From positions 310,001 to 374,000 of the forward strand of contig CM114274.1 in NCBI GenBank assembly GCA_050084515.1: a stretch of 64,000 nucleotides of DNA. The letters run 5' to 3'. Below the pieces are notes generated by a model that was not told the DNA's origin, ran no database searches, and was given only the letters and a program-made list of their open reading frames with translations. How positions within the stretch are numbered: the stretch's first letter is position 1; every line of letters starts with the position of its first letter. Both the position numbers and the translations under genes were made by a program. This document shows positions 52,697 to 63,450 of this stretch, one piece after another. Source of the DNA: Blasia pusilla. Its lineage: Eukaryota > Marchantiophyta > Marchantiopsida > Blasiales.

Positions 52697-53720
52697 GTGG
52701 AAGAAGTAGTGTCCCCGAGACCAAAGCAAGTCACTATCACTGAGGAAGACTCGACCGAAGGGGCCAACGAGGAATCATCGGACTGGTCCAAAGAGTTCCA
52801 AGAAACCGTTTTGGCGGTCACCACGAGGTCGAAGAGTTAGACCGCGGGGATCCCAAATGTAAAGAAGGATGCTTCGTCTTCGCGCAAAGCTAGGGAGCCC
52901 AAGACCAAAGCTGTGAACACCTTACGTGCCAGGAAGGCCATCCTCAAAGGCGATGTGGACCCGGCCTTTGATCGAAGTCATCCGAAATACTTCCATCAGG
53001 ATGTAGAGGACCAGGTTTGTGCTCAAGTTTGTGAGGACCAGGAACCAGAGGGGAAACAGACCCTAGAGAAGACAAAGGCCAAACCAAGTCCGACAGTCCA
53101 AGCAATGGCGACATCACCGCTGGTCCCGAAGCTTACGATTTCTTCGAGGACTTGGCGTCAACCCCACCAACATAACCTCGCATGATTGCTAATGGATAAC
53201 CCAAAGATACGGAAAAATCTTGCAAAGTGGAAAATCAGCCGGAAAAGACCAGAAAGTCGGCAAAGCATCTGCCAGTGGTGGATTTGTTCCGTGATCAGTA
53301 GAAGACTTGGGAGCCTAGTGGAGGTGGAAATTGAGGGCCATACTATTAAGAAGGTCCCCATTGATTCCGGAAGCGGAATCAATATTATGACGGAGCAAAT
53401 AGCTCGGGCACTAGGGTATACAGTGTACGAGCCCACAGACAAGTATTTGCGGTTTGCGGATCAATCCAGGAAGAGACCCCTAGGACAGCTCACGCAAATT
53501 CCGACCATGCTCCGGGGGGTGTTGTTTCTGTTGGACTACTTAGTCTTGCAGCCCCTGACCACCACGGGCTATCCTTTGCTCATCGGAAGACCCTGGCTGT
53601 ATGGCGCGAGGGTGACTACGGATTGGAAAAGGCGACGTTTCACGTTCCAGGCGCCGAATCAGGTCTCAAAGCGGCTCATCAAGCTGTTGTGGAAATCTCG
53701 ACCACCCCAAGGAGAGACGC
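52697..53720 (+). pseudogene. G3 gag-protease region
   Basis: After the knuckles comes a linker with ARKAILKGDVDPAFDRSHPK (also in G5), then, from 53186, a protease: EIEGHTIKKVPIDSGSGINI with active-site Asp-Ser-Gly, YEPTDKYLRFADQSRKRPLG and TTGYPLLIGRPWLYGARVTT (the hydrophobic GRPWL flap-end motif). The protease would cleave the polyprotein. Its frame runs on into the RT N-terminus at 54190 without a break; upstream there are frame changes near 52700 and 53180. Confidence 0.78.
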
Positions 53721-54855
53721 CACCGACTGACGACGGCTATACGTCAGATCAAGACAACACAACCGCTACGGAGTCCTCGTCCCAGGTGTATTATTTAGAA
53801 TGTTACAAAATAGACGAGGAGTCGGTACCCTCCAAGCCAAAGTCGACCCGAGAGGAAGAGAAGCTAGGTCATAGCACCTTCCAGTTTACAGAGAACATGA
53901 TTCAGGAGCAGGACTACGTCCAGGTCGTTATTGCAGATCAAAAGTCTCTACGCCTTTTGGCGGATTTGTCTCCCACCACACTTATGAAGTATAAAAGACT
54001 ACTGTTTGAGTATTTGGATGTCTTTGCATACTCCATGGATGAAATGACAGGCATTCCCGCACGGTATGGTGAACACCAAATTGATCTTAAAGAAGGGGCG
54101 GTCCCGGTGCGAATGCGACAGTATCGACTGAATCCAAAGTACTCATTGTTAGTTAAGGACGAGATCGACCAGCGTCTCGGGAAAGAATAATCTATCCGGT
54201 GTTAAGCAGCGAGTGGGTATCGCCCATCGTAATTGTACCTAAAAAACAAACGCGCAAAATCCGGGTGTGCCAGGACTATCAAAAATTAAATGTTGCCACC
54301 TTAAAAGACCACCATCCTCTACCTTTCACTGACAGTATTTTGGATAAAGTGGCCGGGCACGAGCGTTATACTTTCTTGGACGGATATTCGGGGTACAACC
54401 AGGTATCCATACGAGAAAAGAATCGTCCCCTCACCACGTTCACTACGGACTAGGGAATTTTTGCATATCGCGTAATGCCTTTTGGGTTGTGCAATGCCCC
54501 AGCTTCTTTCCAACGGATGATGATCTCCATCTTCCAGGAGTATCTGAGGAAGTTCGTGGAAATCTTTTTGGACGATTTTTGTATCTTCAGCATAGAGGCC
54601 AAACATTTGGAAAAGTTGGAGTTAACACTCGCACGCTGTCACGAAGTGCATTTGTCCCTTCATTCAGACAAATCGTATATTGCTATGAAACAAGGAATTC
54701 TGCTGGGACACCGAGTGTCGGCGCAAGGAATTGAGGTCGACAAGGCCAAGGTGGATATTATCGTCGCATTGGAACCACCTACTAATCTCCGGGAATTGAG
54801 AGGATTCTTGGGACATGTCGGGTACTATCGACGGTTTATTAAAGATAACGCGTAA
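53721..54855 (+). pseudogene. G3 reverse transcriptase
   Basis: The N-terminal part (KRLLFEYLDVFAYSMDEMTG, QYRLNPKYSLLVKDEIDQRL) is open to a frameshift at 54190. Fingers and palm follow: EWVSPIVIVPKKQTRKIRVC, QDYQKLNVATLKDHHPLPF, FLDGYSGYNQVSI (first Asp), MPFGLCNAPASFQRMM, and EIFLDDFCIFS with the FLDD box in place of YxDD. An FLDD/FMDD box is usual in Athila-type elements. The connection GHRVSAQGIEVDKAKV and a stop at 54855 end this segment. A TAG at 54453 interrupts the palm. Confidence 0.85.
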
Positions 54856-55430
54856 AAGCGGAGCTCTTCTTTGCATTACTTAAGAAGACCACCGAATGGG
54901 AGTGGACACCAGCGTGCCAAGTGGCATTTGACACCTTAAAAGACGCATTGCAAAAAGCTCCTGTACTTCGGTCCCCCGATTGGACCAAACCCTTCCACGT
55001 ATATGTGGACACATCCTCATTTGCCATTGGAGTAGTGCTCAGCCAATTGGATGAGAACAAACATGATTTTCCGATTTACTACGCCGGCCGACAACTATCG
55101 GCAACGGAGCATAAATATACAACTACCGAACGAGAGGCGTTAGGCATGGTCTTCTCGTGTAAAAAGTTCTGACACTATTTATTAGGGTACGAATTTGTCT
55201 TCCATGTGGATCATTTTGCACTCAGACCCTTAATGGTGAAAGCCGACCTGTCAGGACGCATTGCACGGTGGATCTTGTTGCTACAAGAATTCACATTCGA
55301 TGTTGTGACTTGTGCCGGAAAGGTGCATACCAATGCCGATTTTCTTTCCCGGTTGAGGATGACAAATGCGGACCTCACCCTGACAGGTATCATCCTGAAC
55401 CCGGCGGAAGTATATTCTTATCGCCACTGA
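54856..55430 (+). pseudogene. G3 RNase H and truncated integrase start
   Basis: RNase H reads FHVYVDTSSFAIGVVLSQLD, YYAGRQLSATEHKYTTTERE and MVFSCKKF, a TGA, then HYLLGYEFVFHVDHFALRPL and the ARWILLLQEFTFDVVTCAG to LSRLRMTNADLTLTG end. Compared with the related copy at 29901-30546, everything from LTQSVDD through the HHCC finger and the first integrase Asp (KWGIDFVGP) is missing. The text joins straight to sequence just before ATDYCTKMVEA. This removes an essential part of integrase. Confidence 0.8.
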
Positions 55431-56219
55431 CTATTGTACTAAGATGGTCGAAGCGGTAGCCACGCGAAAAGATGACAATGAAGCAGTGGCTAAGTTTTTA
55501 TATGAGATGATTATCACGCGTTATGGCTGTCCATTGGAACTAGTAAGTGACCGTGGTACGCACTTTCTGAACCAGACTATTGAGTCTCTCACTTCCCACT
55601 TTCTCATTAAGCATCGGAAAACCACTCCCTACAACCCTAAAGCCAACCGGTTGACGGAAAAATCTAATGGCCTCATTTGCCGAATATTGAATCGATTAAC
55701 GGTAACATATTCCTATGATTGGGACACAAAAATTGCCCCGGCATTATGGGCGTACCGAACAGCTGAGAAGGTTACTACAAAATACACCCCGTTCTTCCTG
55801 ACTTATGGCGTGCATCCCTTAACACCTATTCAATGGGTTTTGCCCACTTATCGGGTATTGGAGGGAACAAGAACAGAGGCTGGGGGCGAAGTTATCAAAC
55901 ACAGGAATGAGACCCTGGTGGCGTTGGAAGAGGCACGCATGCTCGCGTTACGCCAGACAGCCCAGGTGCAAAAAGAACAAAAAAAACGTTACGATCGACA
56001 TCTCCGGCCACAATCTATCAGTGTTGGAGACTTAGTGCTATTGTATGATAACCGACGACTAAAGTTCCCCAGAAATTAAAATTAAATTGGATGGGACCCT
56101 ATCGGGTATTGGCCATCTATGATAATGGATCCCTACAATTAGAAACCTTACAGGGAGAATCCCTGCCCACTCGAGTCAATGGCATGCATGTGCGCCGTTA
56201 TTATGAGCCCGAACCTTAG
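55431..56219 (+). pseudogene. G3 integrase, core C-terminal part
   Basis: The frame is open for 211 codons from MVEAVATRKDDNEAVAKFLY through LVSDRGTHFLNQTIESLTSH (second Asp) and NPKANRLTEKSNGLICRILN (Glu). VTYSYDWDTKIAPALWAYRT and the C-terminal domain with HLRPQSISVGDLVLLYDNRR follow, and then (frameshifted at about 56080) MGPYRVLAIYDNGS and MHVRRYYEPEP. There is no chromodomain, as expected outside the chromoviruses. The first catalytic Asp is deleted upstream, so the enzyme is dead. Confidence 0.82.
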
Positions 56220-56251
56220 GATAACTGAAACAGGAGGAAGGGGGTAGGCGA

Positions 56252-56372
56252 ATGCTCCGTGCTTCGCGAAGCAGCAAAGCAGCGAAGTTCAAGACATCCC
56301 CGTGCTTCGCGAAGCAGCAAAGCACAACAGTTCAAAACATCCCAGAGCTTCGCGAAGCAGCGAAGCGCATGA
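56252..56372 (+). repeat. Triplicated GCTTCGCGAAGC motif block
   Basis: Three tandem units of about 45 bp each begin with the perfect 12-bp palindrome GCTTCGCGAAGC followed by AGCAAAGC or AGCGAAGC words. The same GAAGC vocabulary fills part of the G3 LTR. The block lies in the 3' non-pol part of G3. Confidence 0.85.
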
Positions 56373-56615
56373 AGTGGGAGGGGGGGGAGCGTGGCAAAGA
56401 CGCAAAGTGCCAACCTTCTTGTTACAGCCCCGGCGCCACGACCAAGAACGCACAGGGGGAGCAGACTATAAGAGCGGTCCGTTGTAACCAAGCGGGTATT
56501 CTCATGGACAGGATCATCACCACAAAGTTGCGTAGCAGACCAAAGCGGGGTGTCCATCGAGATCAACCTAGCAACATGCCTTGCGAAGACTCCACGCCCA
56601 TTCTGCGAAGCGCGG

Positions 56616-57210
56616 CAATGCCGATGGTCAAGCTGTCACCAGAGCTGGTCGAAGCGCTGGAGGAGCAATCATTGGCAACTTTCTTTCAAGCCAACTGGAC
56701 CTTGACATCCGGAGAACTCCTTGGCGAAGCCGCTCTTCGCCTGGCCGCCGCTAAGTTTCAAAGAAGGGTCTTTGCTATCGAGCTCAGCCCCAACAATGGA
56801 CGGTGGATGACTGGAGAGCAACTTATCTGCTCCCGACTGCACCAGAGTATGAGTATGACACGGAGTTGCTAGTAAAGCATGAAGATCTTTTAGCACTCGG
56901 CTGTGTCACGACTGAGCGCCTGGGCAGGAATGGCTACAAGGCTACGTCACTCTTCCCGCCCGTCTTTGGTCAATTTTGCAAACATTTGATGACTCTGTTT
57001 TATCCCGCTCGTTCTTACTATCTGACGAACAAGCTCTTGAAGATGTGCTACATCATCTGGAATCAGCGGCTGGAACCCGAAGCCCCAGGAGTCGACTTCG
57101 CTTCTTTTGTGGACGGGCACGTACAAGCAATGGTGGAAGTGCTTCATCCAAGCACGAAGTCCTTCCTATCTCCTTTCTTGATCCATCTTTATATTCACAA
57201 GGTGAATTGA
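56616..57210 (+). pseudogene. G3 extra 3' frame, part 1 (unknown)
   Basis: An unrecognised protein lies downstream of integrase. It starts about MPMVKLSPELVEALEEQSLA, continues ATFFQANWTLTSGELLGEAA and LRLAAAKFQRRVFAIELSPN, then by frameshift (about 56810) ATYLLPTAPEYEYDTELLVK, HEDLLALGCVTTERLGRNGY and LTNKLLKMCYIIWNQRLEPE, to a stop at 57208-57210. It has predicted helical character, no signal peptide and no membrane segment that I can see. Athila elements carry an env-like frame in this position, but that frame normally has membrane segments, which are not visible here. It may be the N-terminal part of the coiled-coil frame that follows. Confidence 0.5.
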
Positions 57211-57332
57211 GCAGAGGAGGCGTTAGATTGGTATAAGTTACCCCGTTCGACTACCACGGAAAGGCGGAATCGGTACCATGGGTAGCCACGAAGTCACCAC
57301 GCCCCAAGCACCTCAAAGAATATCCTCATACT

Positions 57333-58418
57333 TTGGCTTTAAAGAAAGACAAAGATACCAACAAAATGCCACGGCCAAATCGAGGCCGAGTCAATTTTGA
57401 AACACCCTCGGCCCCAGAACCCGTCAATCAGGAGGATTCCGACGAGACCCCACGGGCAAGGGATCACCAACCTGCACTTCGTCTCATGTCGCAGACGGCA
57501 GACGATATGATGTGGTTCTTGCAATTAGCAGTTCCTGTCATGAACCAGCTCCTACATGTTCTTCACCGAGAGGATACAGCGTCCGTGGACGATTATTTAC
57601 AAGCCCTGGACGACCTCAACTGTAGGGCACAAGCTTCATCAGACAACGAAGCACAACGTCGAGTAGCAGAAATGAATCTTCACTTACGGGATCAGGAACT
57701 CGAAGACACGAAGACCACGCTTGGCAAAGCTCAAAGCGACTTGGTACAGTGTCAGTACGAAGCACAGAACGCACGCCAATGGGAGAGTTTGGCGATTAAC
57801 CTCGAATGTGGGGCGGATCAGTTAGCTTCGCAGATTAAGGAAGCCTCGCACTTCATTGACAAGTATCGGCATCAAATACGGCGTGTTCACACCGAATTGA
57901 AGAAGTTGGCCATCCAGCATGCGGAGTCTTCGAAGTTGCTTCAAGAACATCAAGAAACAAACAAAGACTTACTAGCGCAGTGGTCGGAGGCTACAGGAAG
58001 GATCGCCGTATTGGAAGCAGAGCAGAAGCTACTCAACAAAGCCCAGATGGACCCGCAAGATGTCAAAGAGCTAGTCGACAAAGCAAGCAAGAATTTTGAA
58101 GAACAGATGAGCGAAGAAATCGACTATATCAACAAACATTGGAAGCGTCAATTCGACAATCATACCAAGTCTCTTCCAGAAGTTGTACCCACTCTTTCAC
58201 TTACTCTTGAAGAGTTACCATTATTTACTCCATCTGATGTCTTAGTCCAGAATGAAGTCCTAGGGAGTAACTTAGTTGTTAACAAGTCGCAAGAAAGAAT
58301 GCGCAATCATACCCCTAACATTATCAACAAACCTTCTACGATTCACGGCCGTTTTGTGCCTACCCCTGAGTTTGATAGTTTAGACAACACTTTTATGGAG
58401 ATAGGAGAGACATCATGA
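57333..58418 (+). CDS. G3 extra 3' frame, part 2: 361-residue coiled-coil protein
   Basis: This is a long uninterrupted frame between integrase and the 3' LTR. It opens MALKKDKDTNKMPRPNRGRV, has a short helical part (QTADDMMWFLQLAVPVMNQL), then a long heptad-rich coiled coil: RRVAEMNLHLRDQELEDTKT, TTLGKAQSDLVQCQYEAQNA, IRRVHTELKKLAIQHAESSK and EATGRIAVLEAEQKLLNKAQ. It ends with a polar tail to a TGA at 58416-58418. No membrane segment, zinc ligand or enzyme motif is seen. The frame may begin further upstream. It is the least damaged gene of G3, which suggests recent function or chance survival. The function is unknown; a structural or RNA-binding role is speculation. Confidence 0.6.
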   Translation: MALKKDKDTNKMPRPNRGRVNFETPSAPEPVNQEDSDETPRARDHQPALRLMSQTADDMMWFLQLAVPVMNQLLHVLHREDTASVDDYLQALDDLNCRAQASSDNEAQRRVAEMNLHLRDQELEDTKTTLGKAQSDLVQCQYEAQNARQWESLAINLECGADQLASQIKEASHFIDKYRHQIRRVHTELKKLAIQHAESSKLLQEHQETNKDLLAQWSEATGRIAVLEAEQKLLNKAQMDPQDVKELVDKASKNFEEQMSEEIDYINKHWKRQFDNHTKSLPEVVPTLSLTLEELPLFTPSDVLVQNEVLGSNLVVNKSQERMRNHTPNIINKPSTIHGRFVPTPEFDSLDNTFMEIGETS

Positions 58419-58442
58419 AGTGTTCGCCGGGGCGGCTCACAT

Positions 58443-58457
58443 TTGAGGGAGGGGATA
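58443..58457 (+). promoter_or_regulatory. G3 polypurine tract
   Basis: TTGAGGGAGGGGATA stands immediately before the 3' LTR start TGTGATACC at 58458. Confidence 0.75.
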
Positions 58458-59169
58458 TGTGATACCCACAATTTTATACTTTGGAAGAAATGTATCTTTT
58501 TATTGAACAAAGACTCTTGTACATTATGGTTTGGATTATTATATGCAATTATGGAGAAGAACGAGTAAGATTCAAGTGAATCACGAAGCTCCTAAGACAA
58601 GGTAGAGAGATGAAAGATCAAGGATTTGCCTTAGAGGAGAGTCAAAAGCTGTAACGAAGTATAAAGGATCAACGTGAAGCTCAACGAAGCTCTGTACACG
58701 AAGTACTTTGCTCTTAAACGAAGCACGAAGAGGGAAGCACGAAGAGAATGAAGAATGAAGAGCTTTGTCCTCCGGAAATTCAGCGCAACGAAGCTCAGTA
58801 TGATTGTGATTCGAACCGACACATAGTTAAAACAGTTAGCCTAGGAAGAAGTGCAACCCTTTGTATCAGATAGACAGTTAGGGTAATTTTGTTCTCCGGA
58901 TTCCTAGGGACCATCAGAAAAGGAACGCACACCATAGATCTAGGTAGTTACAAATATTGAAGAGACACCAACTTCATCAAGAACGCTTCGGATCTTAGAA
59001 ACGCTCCTACTCTCGAGAATATTTAAGAAACAGGACAGAAGCTACAATCATCATTCGCTCATGAAGTCCTTATGCTGTAGGAATGGTCCGAGCAAGAGAG
59101 TTGTACCCTCTCGAGCTTGTACATACTTTGAAGTCTTCCCATTCTTGATGGAGTAGTAAAGCAATCATT
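58458..59169 (+). repeat. G3 3' LTR, truncated by E3
   Basis: It matches 38115-38850 with small indels and lacks one GCTTAGCGGA-type unit present in the 5' LTR. It stops at AGCAATCATT, where the MULE terminus GAGGTGCGG begins. Confidence 0.9.
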
Positions 59170-59559
59170 GAGGTGCGGTAAGAGGAGAGGAAGAGAGGAA
59201 GAGAGGAAGAGAGGAGACAGGAGAGAGGAAAGTACCTTCAACCGAAATAGATACTTTTTTTTTAAGAGAGTTTCCGTTGGGTTGAAGAGAGGAAACATTT
59301 TGTGTGAATTTTTTTGCACTTTTTTGTTCATTTATTAAACAATCCCACAGCTTTTTTTTTTCCTCTTCCATATTTTGGCAACCCTTTGAGTCCGACAGTT
59401 AGTTGCAAATTGCACAAAATTTACAAAACTGAGAAATCAGTGGAATCATAAGTGTGGAACCAATCACTTTTTCCATCCAAGGTCTGGAAAAATCTATCAT
59501 TTGCCCGGCTGAATAGAGTTCAAGCTCACAAAGTGAAGGTTGAGAAAAAAAAAAAAAAG

Positions 59560-60975
59560 TACAATCTAAAACCTCATTTTGCATCCTCAAAGTGGTTTGT
59601 TTAAAATACTTGAACTTCTTTGAGGGATGTAATTGGTTGGTGGATTCCTACTCCTACCTCCGACTCTCTTAAAACTACCAAAGCAACACATAGTACATGT
59701 GCTTACAAGGGAAATACCTTTTGCCACTTGTCTCTCTTTGGACAAAGTCATCACATAAACATGTGGGAAAGCAACAGATGTGCACCACATACACCCATGT
59801 GACACTTGAATTTACAGTGTTGTTCCTGACCCAATACATCCTTCCTATTCCATTGCCACTCAGGACATCTTTCGTGGCGATGATCTCCATTTTTGCCTCC
59901 CGAGCTGCTGCAATTTGTTTTGCTCTCTCCACCGTTGGCCTACACATTCTGTTTCTCTTCACCCCATTTCTAGACTCAAACAGAAATAATGGATTGAGAT
60001 CATCCACCTACTCCGGGTACATGTTGACATCAATCTTGGGTTGAATACAAAATGCAAAGGTCTCTGTAATGCAAACATGCTCTGAACTTCCCCCGTCTAC
60101 GAGTCCGAAACCGGCACTTGTAAGATTGTCCACCGCCTTGAGTGCGATTCGTGTGCTGGGCGACGATGGGCCAAATCGTGGGGTATTCGAGAGCTCCAAT
60201 GGCAGCCGGATAAGACTTCCGGAAAGCGCAAGATTCATTTGGGCAGAAGAAGTACTTCAATTGATCCCCGGTCCTCGTGAAACGATCAAAGGTTTTGAGT
60301 CCCCAAAACTGGGGAGAGGTCGCCCATCCTGTACAGCTGATTCTTATTTAGGAAAGTGCCGCATGCTCTCCTAATGCCATCGATCCGCCTCGCAGTGGGT
60401 CCACGTCAGGGGTTGCTCCGAGATATCTCGCCACCGTTTTAGGTTGCAATCCACCTCCATTACCGGAATCCCATATTGTTGAACCACCCTAGTGACAGGA
60501 TGTTGCGAACTTCCAGCAACGGAGGGCTTTTGAAATAAAACATTCACTGATTTTGGAGAAGTAACTCCATCACGGATTTGGGACGGGTCCAGGGTCCCCG
60601 AATACCTGGGCGGTGTAATTTCCTCATCCAAATCAATCACCGAATTTGTTCCTCGATGCTGCCTCTTCACCGCTCAAGTCAAGATACTTATCTGGTCTCC
60701 ACGAGTCTCGTTCGGACTGCTCTACCACCATCTGTATGGGACGTCTTGAAACCCGCCCACGAATATCCCCACCTATGTGTACGTCTTGCTTGAGTGGAGT
60801 TCCAGCTACGCACCGGTTGAAGGCTTCGACATACAATTTTTCATCACCAGATCTCACAGCCGCCCTGACATAGAGCTCGTAGATCGACGGCCCTTTTCCT
60901 TTTGTTATGCCTTTTGTGAGAAAGATATGGGATCGCAGATCGTAGCATTGGTCTTGCTCTGGTCTTGTTGGCATG
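59560..60975 (-). pseudogene. MULE transposase, downstream exon with SWIM finger (E3)
   Basis: Minus-strand frames match E2: LTKGITKGKGPSIYELYVRA, EAFNRCVAGTPLKQDVHIGG and DEEITPPRYSGTLDPSQIRD, then FCPNESCAFRKSYPAAIGAL and, at 60007-59675, NPLFLFESRNGVKRNRMCRP to HICCFPTCLCDDFVQRETSG and a CKHMYYV end. Here the first SWIM pair reads Cys-Leu-Cys, which keeps both ligands. Frameshifts occur near 60370, 60220 and 60020. Many short deletions relative to E2 suggest either an old copy or noisy assembly. Confidence 0.7.
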
Positions 60976-61579
60976 CCTCCACAAGTGAAATTCGTTGGCA
61001 TGCTTGTGACGACCTCCAAGAGGAATGAACACTTTCGCTCCACTTGTGTTGGGGCAGAGGGCATTTTCATGAACGTTCAATCCCTCGCAACGACGGCAAT
61101 GTTAGAAGGGAACGAAAATAACCCAGAGTCAAAGAAATAAGCGACTGCCGGAACAGGACGGGTTGCAGGCCCGAGGCATCCCATGAACAACTCTGCGACC
61201 GCCGGGTCCCGGCGTGTTGTAACCTTAAACCCACCACCGCAACCCGCCGGAACCGACGGGTTGCAAGGCCGAGGCATCCCATGAACGACTGTGACCCGCC
61301 GGGTCCCGAATGGTTGCACACTCGGGCGATACAAACATCTGGATGCAACCCGCCGGTTTCCGCGGGTTGCACCTTTGGGCAACTGTCGCTTTGCGTCGGG
61401 TTGCACACTCGGCAACCCGTCGGTTTCGTCGAAGTTGCACACTCGGGCAACCCGTCGATCCGACAGCTTGCTTGGTTTCTTGGGTTTGAAATCCATATAA
61501 TTCCCACGCTTCTCACCCCGAGCTACAACTTTACAAAAATTCTCAGCGTGAGCTTGACAAGACAAAATAGTGAACTCAC
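60976..61579 (-). repeat. Transposase intron with palindromes (E3)
   Basis: The donor GTGAG is at 61575-61579. About six degenerate palindromes lie between 61150 and 61460, in the same order as in E2, several with one or two bases missing from one arm. Confidence 0.7.
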
Positions 61580-63450
61580 CGCCGCATGAAGTTTCCCCAT
61601 TGTCTCATACGCATATCCACCAACTCAACCAAGAGCACAACTCTTTGTACTTCCCCTCAATCGCATGCTTCCTCCACCACCCATGAAGTTCTTCTGGCGG
61701 TCCATGGCCTCGCTTCTAGGTTTTTTGCCCTAGCAGCGTTGGAGTAGAGTGACATGCTCGCCCTCTTATTCTCCTTGATGCAAGATTTGGTGTACCGGGT
61801 CTGATCGTTGCCAATGGAAAGCATCCGACCTTTCCCTCTCCGGTTGAACCTCTCCACCCTAACACTTCCCGGATAGCAATCCACCCAGGTTGTGCATTGT
61901 TTGCCATGAACCCATAAATTTCCGGAGGTGGCCTTTTGTTTTCCTTCACCACCTCCAATAAGAGTAACTAAACACATCTTCAAACCGCCAACATCTTCTC
62001 GCCTTTACTTCACACACAAATATAGTTTTGAGTCCCTTCTCCACATGGTCATAAACGTGAGCACCCATCGTCAACCATCCGTTCAAAGACTCAGAGCAAA
62101 TATCAAAGCCGACCCGGCTCCCGTGAAAGATCTTCCCCTTCCTCATTCGATCTATAAGATCGAGGCCACTGACGGACTGTGGTTGAAATTTTGAAGACAT
62201 AGGCCCTAGATCCTCGCCTCCTTGGCCCATGAACCGCCATCTCTGAATGAATGGAAATCTGGAGTTGGCCTTGATTCTCGCGATGGCATCCATTTCGGCC
62301 GTCTTTCCATCCGTAACTCAGATTCGACGCAACAAAAATCCGGAAGCATTCGGGATCAGCGAAATGCGAGATTTTCCCAGAGTTGTTTCTCCTCAACCGC
62401 CGTGATCTCGCCTCGCCCAAGGATTCCAAGCAATTGTTCACAAATTTGTGATGCCGCAGAGCTTGATCACCCCGGGCTTTGAACCCGAGAGTTTCAAGAC
62501 CTCGGCTACTTTCTTCGCCACATCCTCCTTGATGTGTCTTTGAATTGCATCGGTCACAGGATGAGTGTGGGAGCCAACATGAACGCCAACCTTGTATACT
62601 CGACGTGGAGCCCAAGTCATGGACAATGAAAATATGTATGCAGGACACGCCCAACGCAGAAGGGTGATACGACAATGAGGACATCGATGGCCTCCCGGCG
62701 GTATTGTGGCACCCACCTCGTATGGAGTTTCGCATTCTTGGGGGAAATTTGACGTATTGACTCGCCGTTGCGCTCTAGATACGGGCATGCCGACTTCTAC
62801 ACTCCAAGGCTCCCACGCATTGGCGGCGGAGACAATCCAAGGACCATCGGGATGGAAGCACTCGTCCGTTGAAGCTGCACCATCGATGACAATCGACTTT
62901 TCGTCCATACCCTTCAGCGCCCTCCATCCTTCTTTTGAGCGGGAGCAGCAAGTGGAGGCAACTCAAAAATGCAATTACCATCGACGTGGGCGGCAAAATC
63001 GACAAGAATGTGCTTGAACATTTTCAAGGGCGTAGACGAAAGCAAACTATTGCACGATACTCGCAAGAGGAACGAGTAGGCGGACACAGGGCCCGATTGG
63101 TGTCCGGCAGATCCGCGAGGTTGATAACATCCGAATCTCTTCAAGAAGAACAACATTGTTCTTTCCCGCGGTTGAGTCGGCCGGATTTGCAGAGCTTGAG
63201 TTGCAAACGAGAGCTCGGAGCACTAGGAAATTCTAGACCGTCTACTTGGGAAACAGACGATTTAATTCAGTCGGGCGGGCCGTAAACTCAGTATTGACCA
63301 TTTGCGCATGTGTAGGAGATTCCATACTTTACGGTCCGAGGTCACTGGCTAGACTGCGTCTCACCTATTATGTCTTCCGTACCTTCCACCCTAACATCTT
63401 TGGATACAAAGATGGTTCCAATTTGAAGAAGAAATCGAACAGACAGAAAA
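61580..63450 (-). pseudogene. MULE transposase, upstream exon, 5'-truncated (E3)
   Basis: The start codon and about 60 codons present in E2 are deleted at about 63447, where GACAGAAAA joins the GAATGA microsatellite. Downstream, minus-strand fragments keep LSAYSFLLRVSCNSLLSS, ECRSRHARI-type remnants of the zinc module, HRCPHC and HVGSHTHPVTDAIQRHIKED. WLTMGAHVYDHVEKGLKTIF, EIYGFMANNAQPGWIAIREV and the donor end follow. In FMANNAQ the catalytic Asp (FMADNAQ elsewhere) is Asn, so this copy would be inactive even with the frame repaired. Frameshifts are numerous. Confidence 0.7.

Larger units (their letters stand above)
38115..59169 (+). mobile_element. G3: Athila/Tat-like gypsy element, split by MULE E2
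   Basis: The 5' LTR is at 38115-39293 and the 3' LTR starts at 58458 and is cut by E3 at 59170. The internal region is interrupted by E2 (39599-50869, duplication GTGAAAACC). Without E2 the order is primer site, leader, gag, protease, RT, RNase H, a shortened integrase, two extra 3' frames and a polypurine tract. The LTRs differ by a few percent, so the element is older than E2 and E3. A solo LTR of the same family lies inside E2. Confidence 0.85.

Noticed and set aside
60008-63450. Frequent 1-3 base deletions in E3 as a mutational signature
   Set aside because: They hit mostly short CT/GT-containing words and could equally be base-calling or assembly errors; one window cannot separate these.
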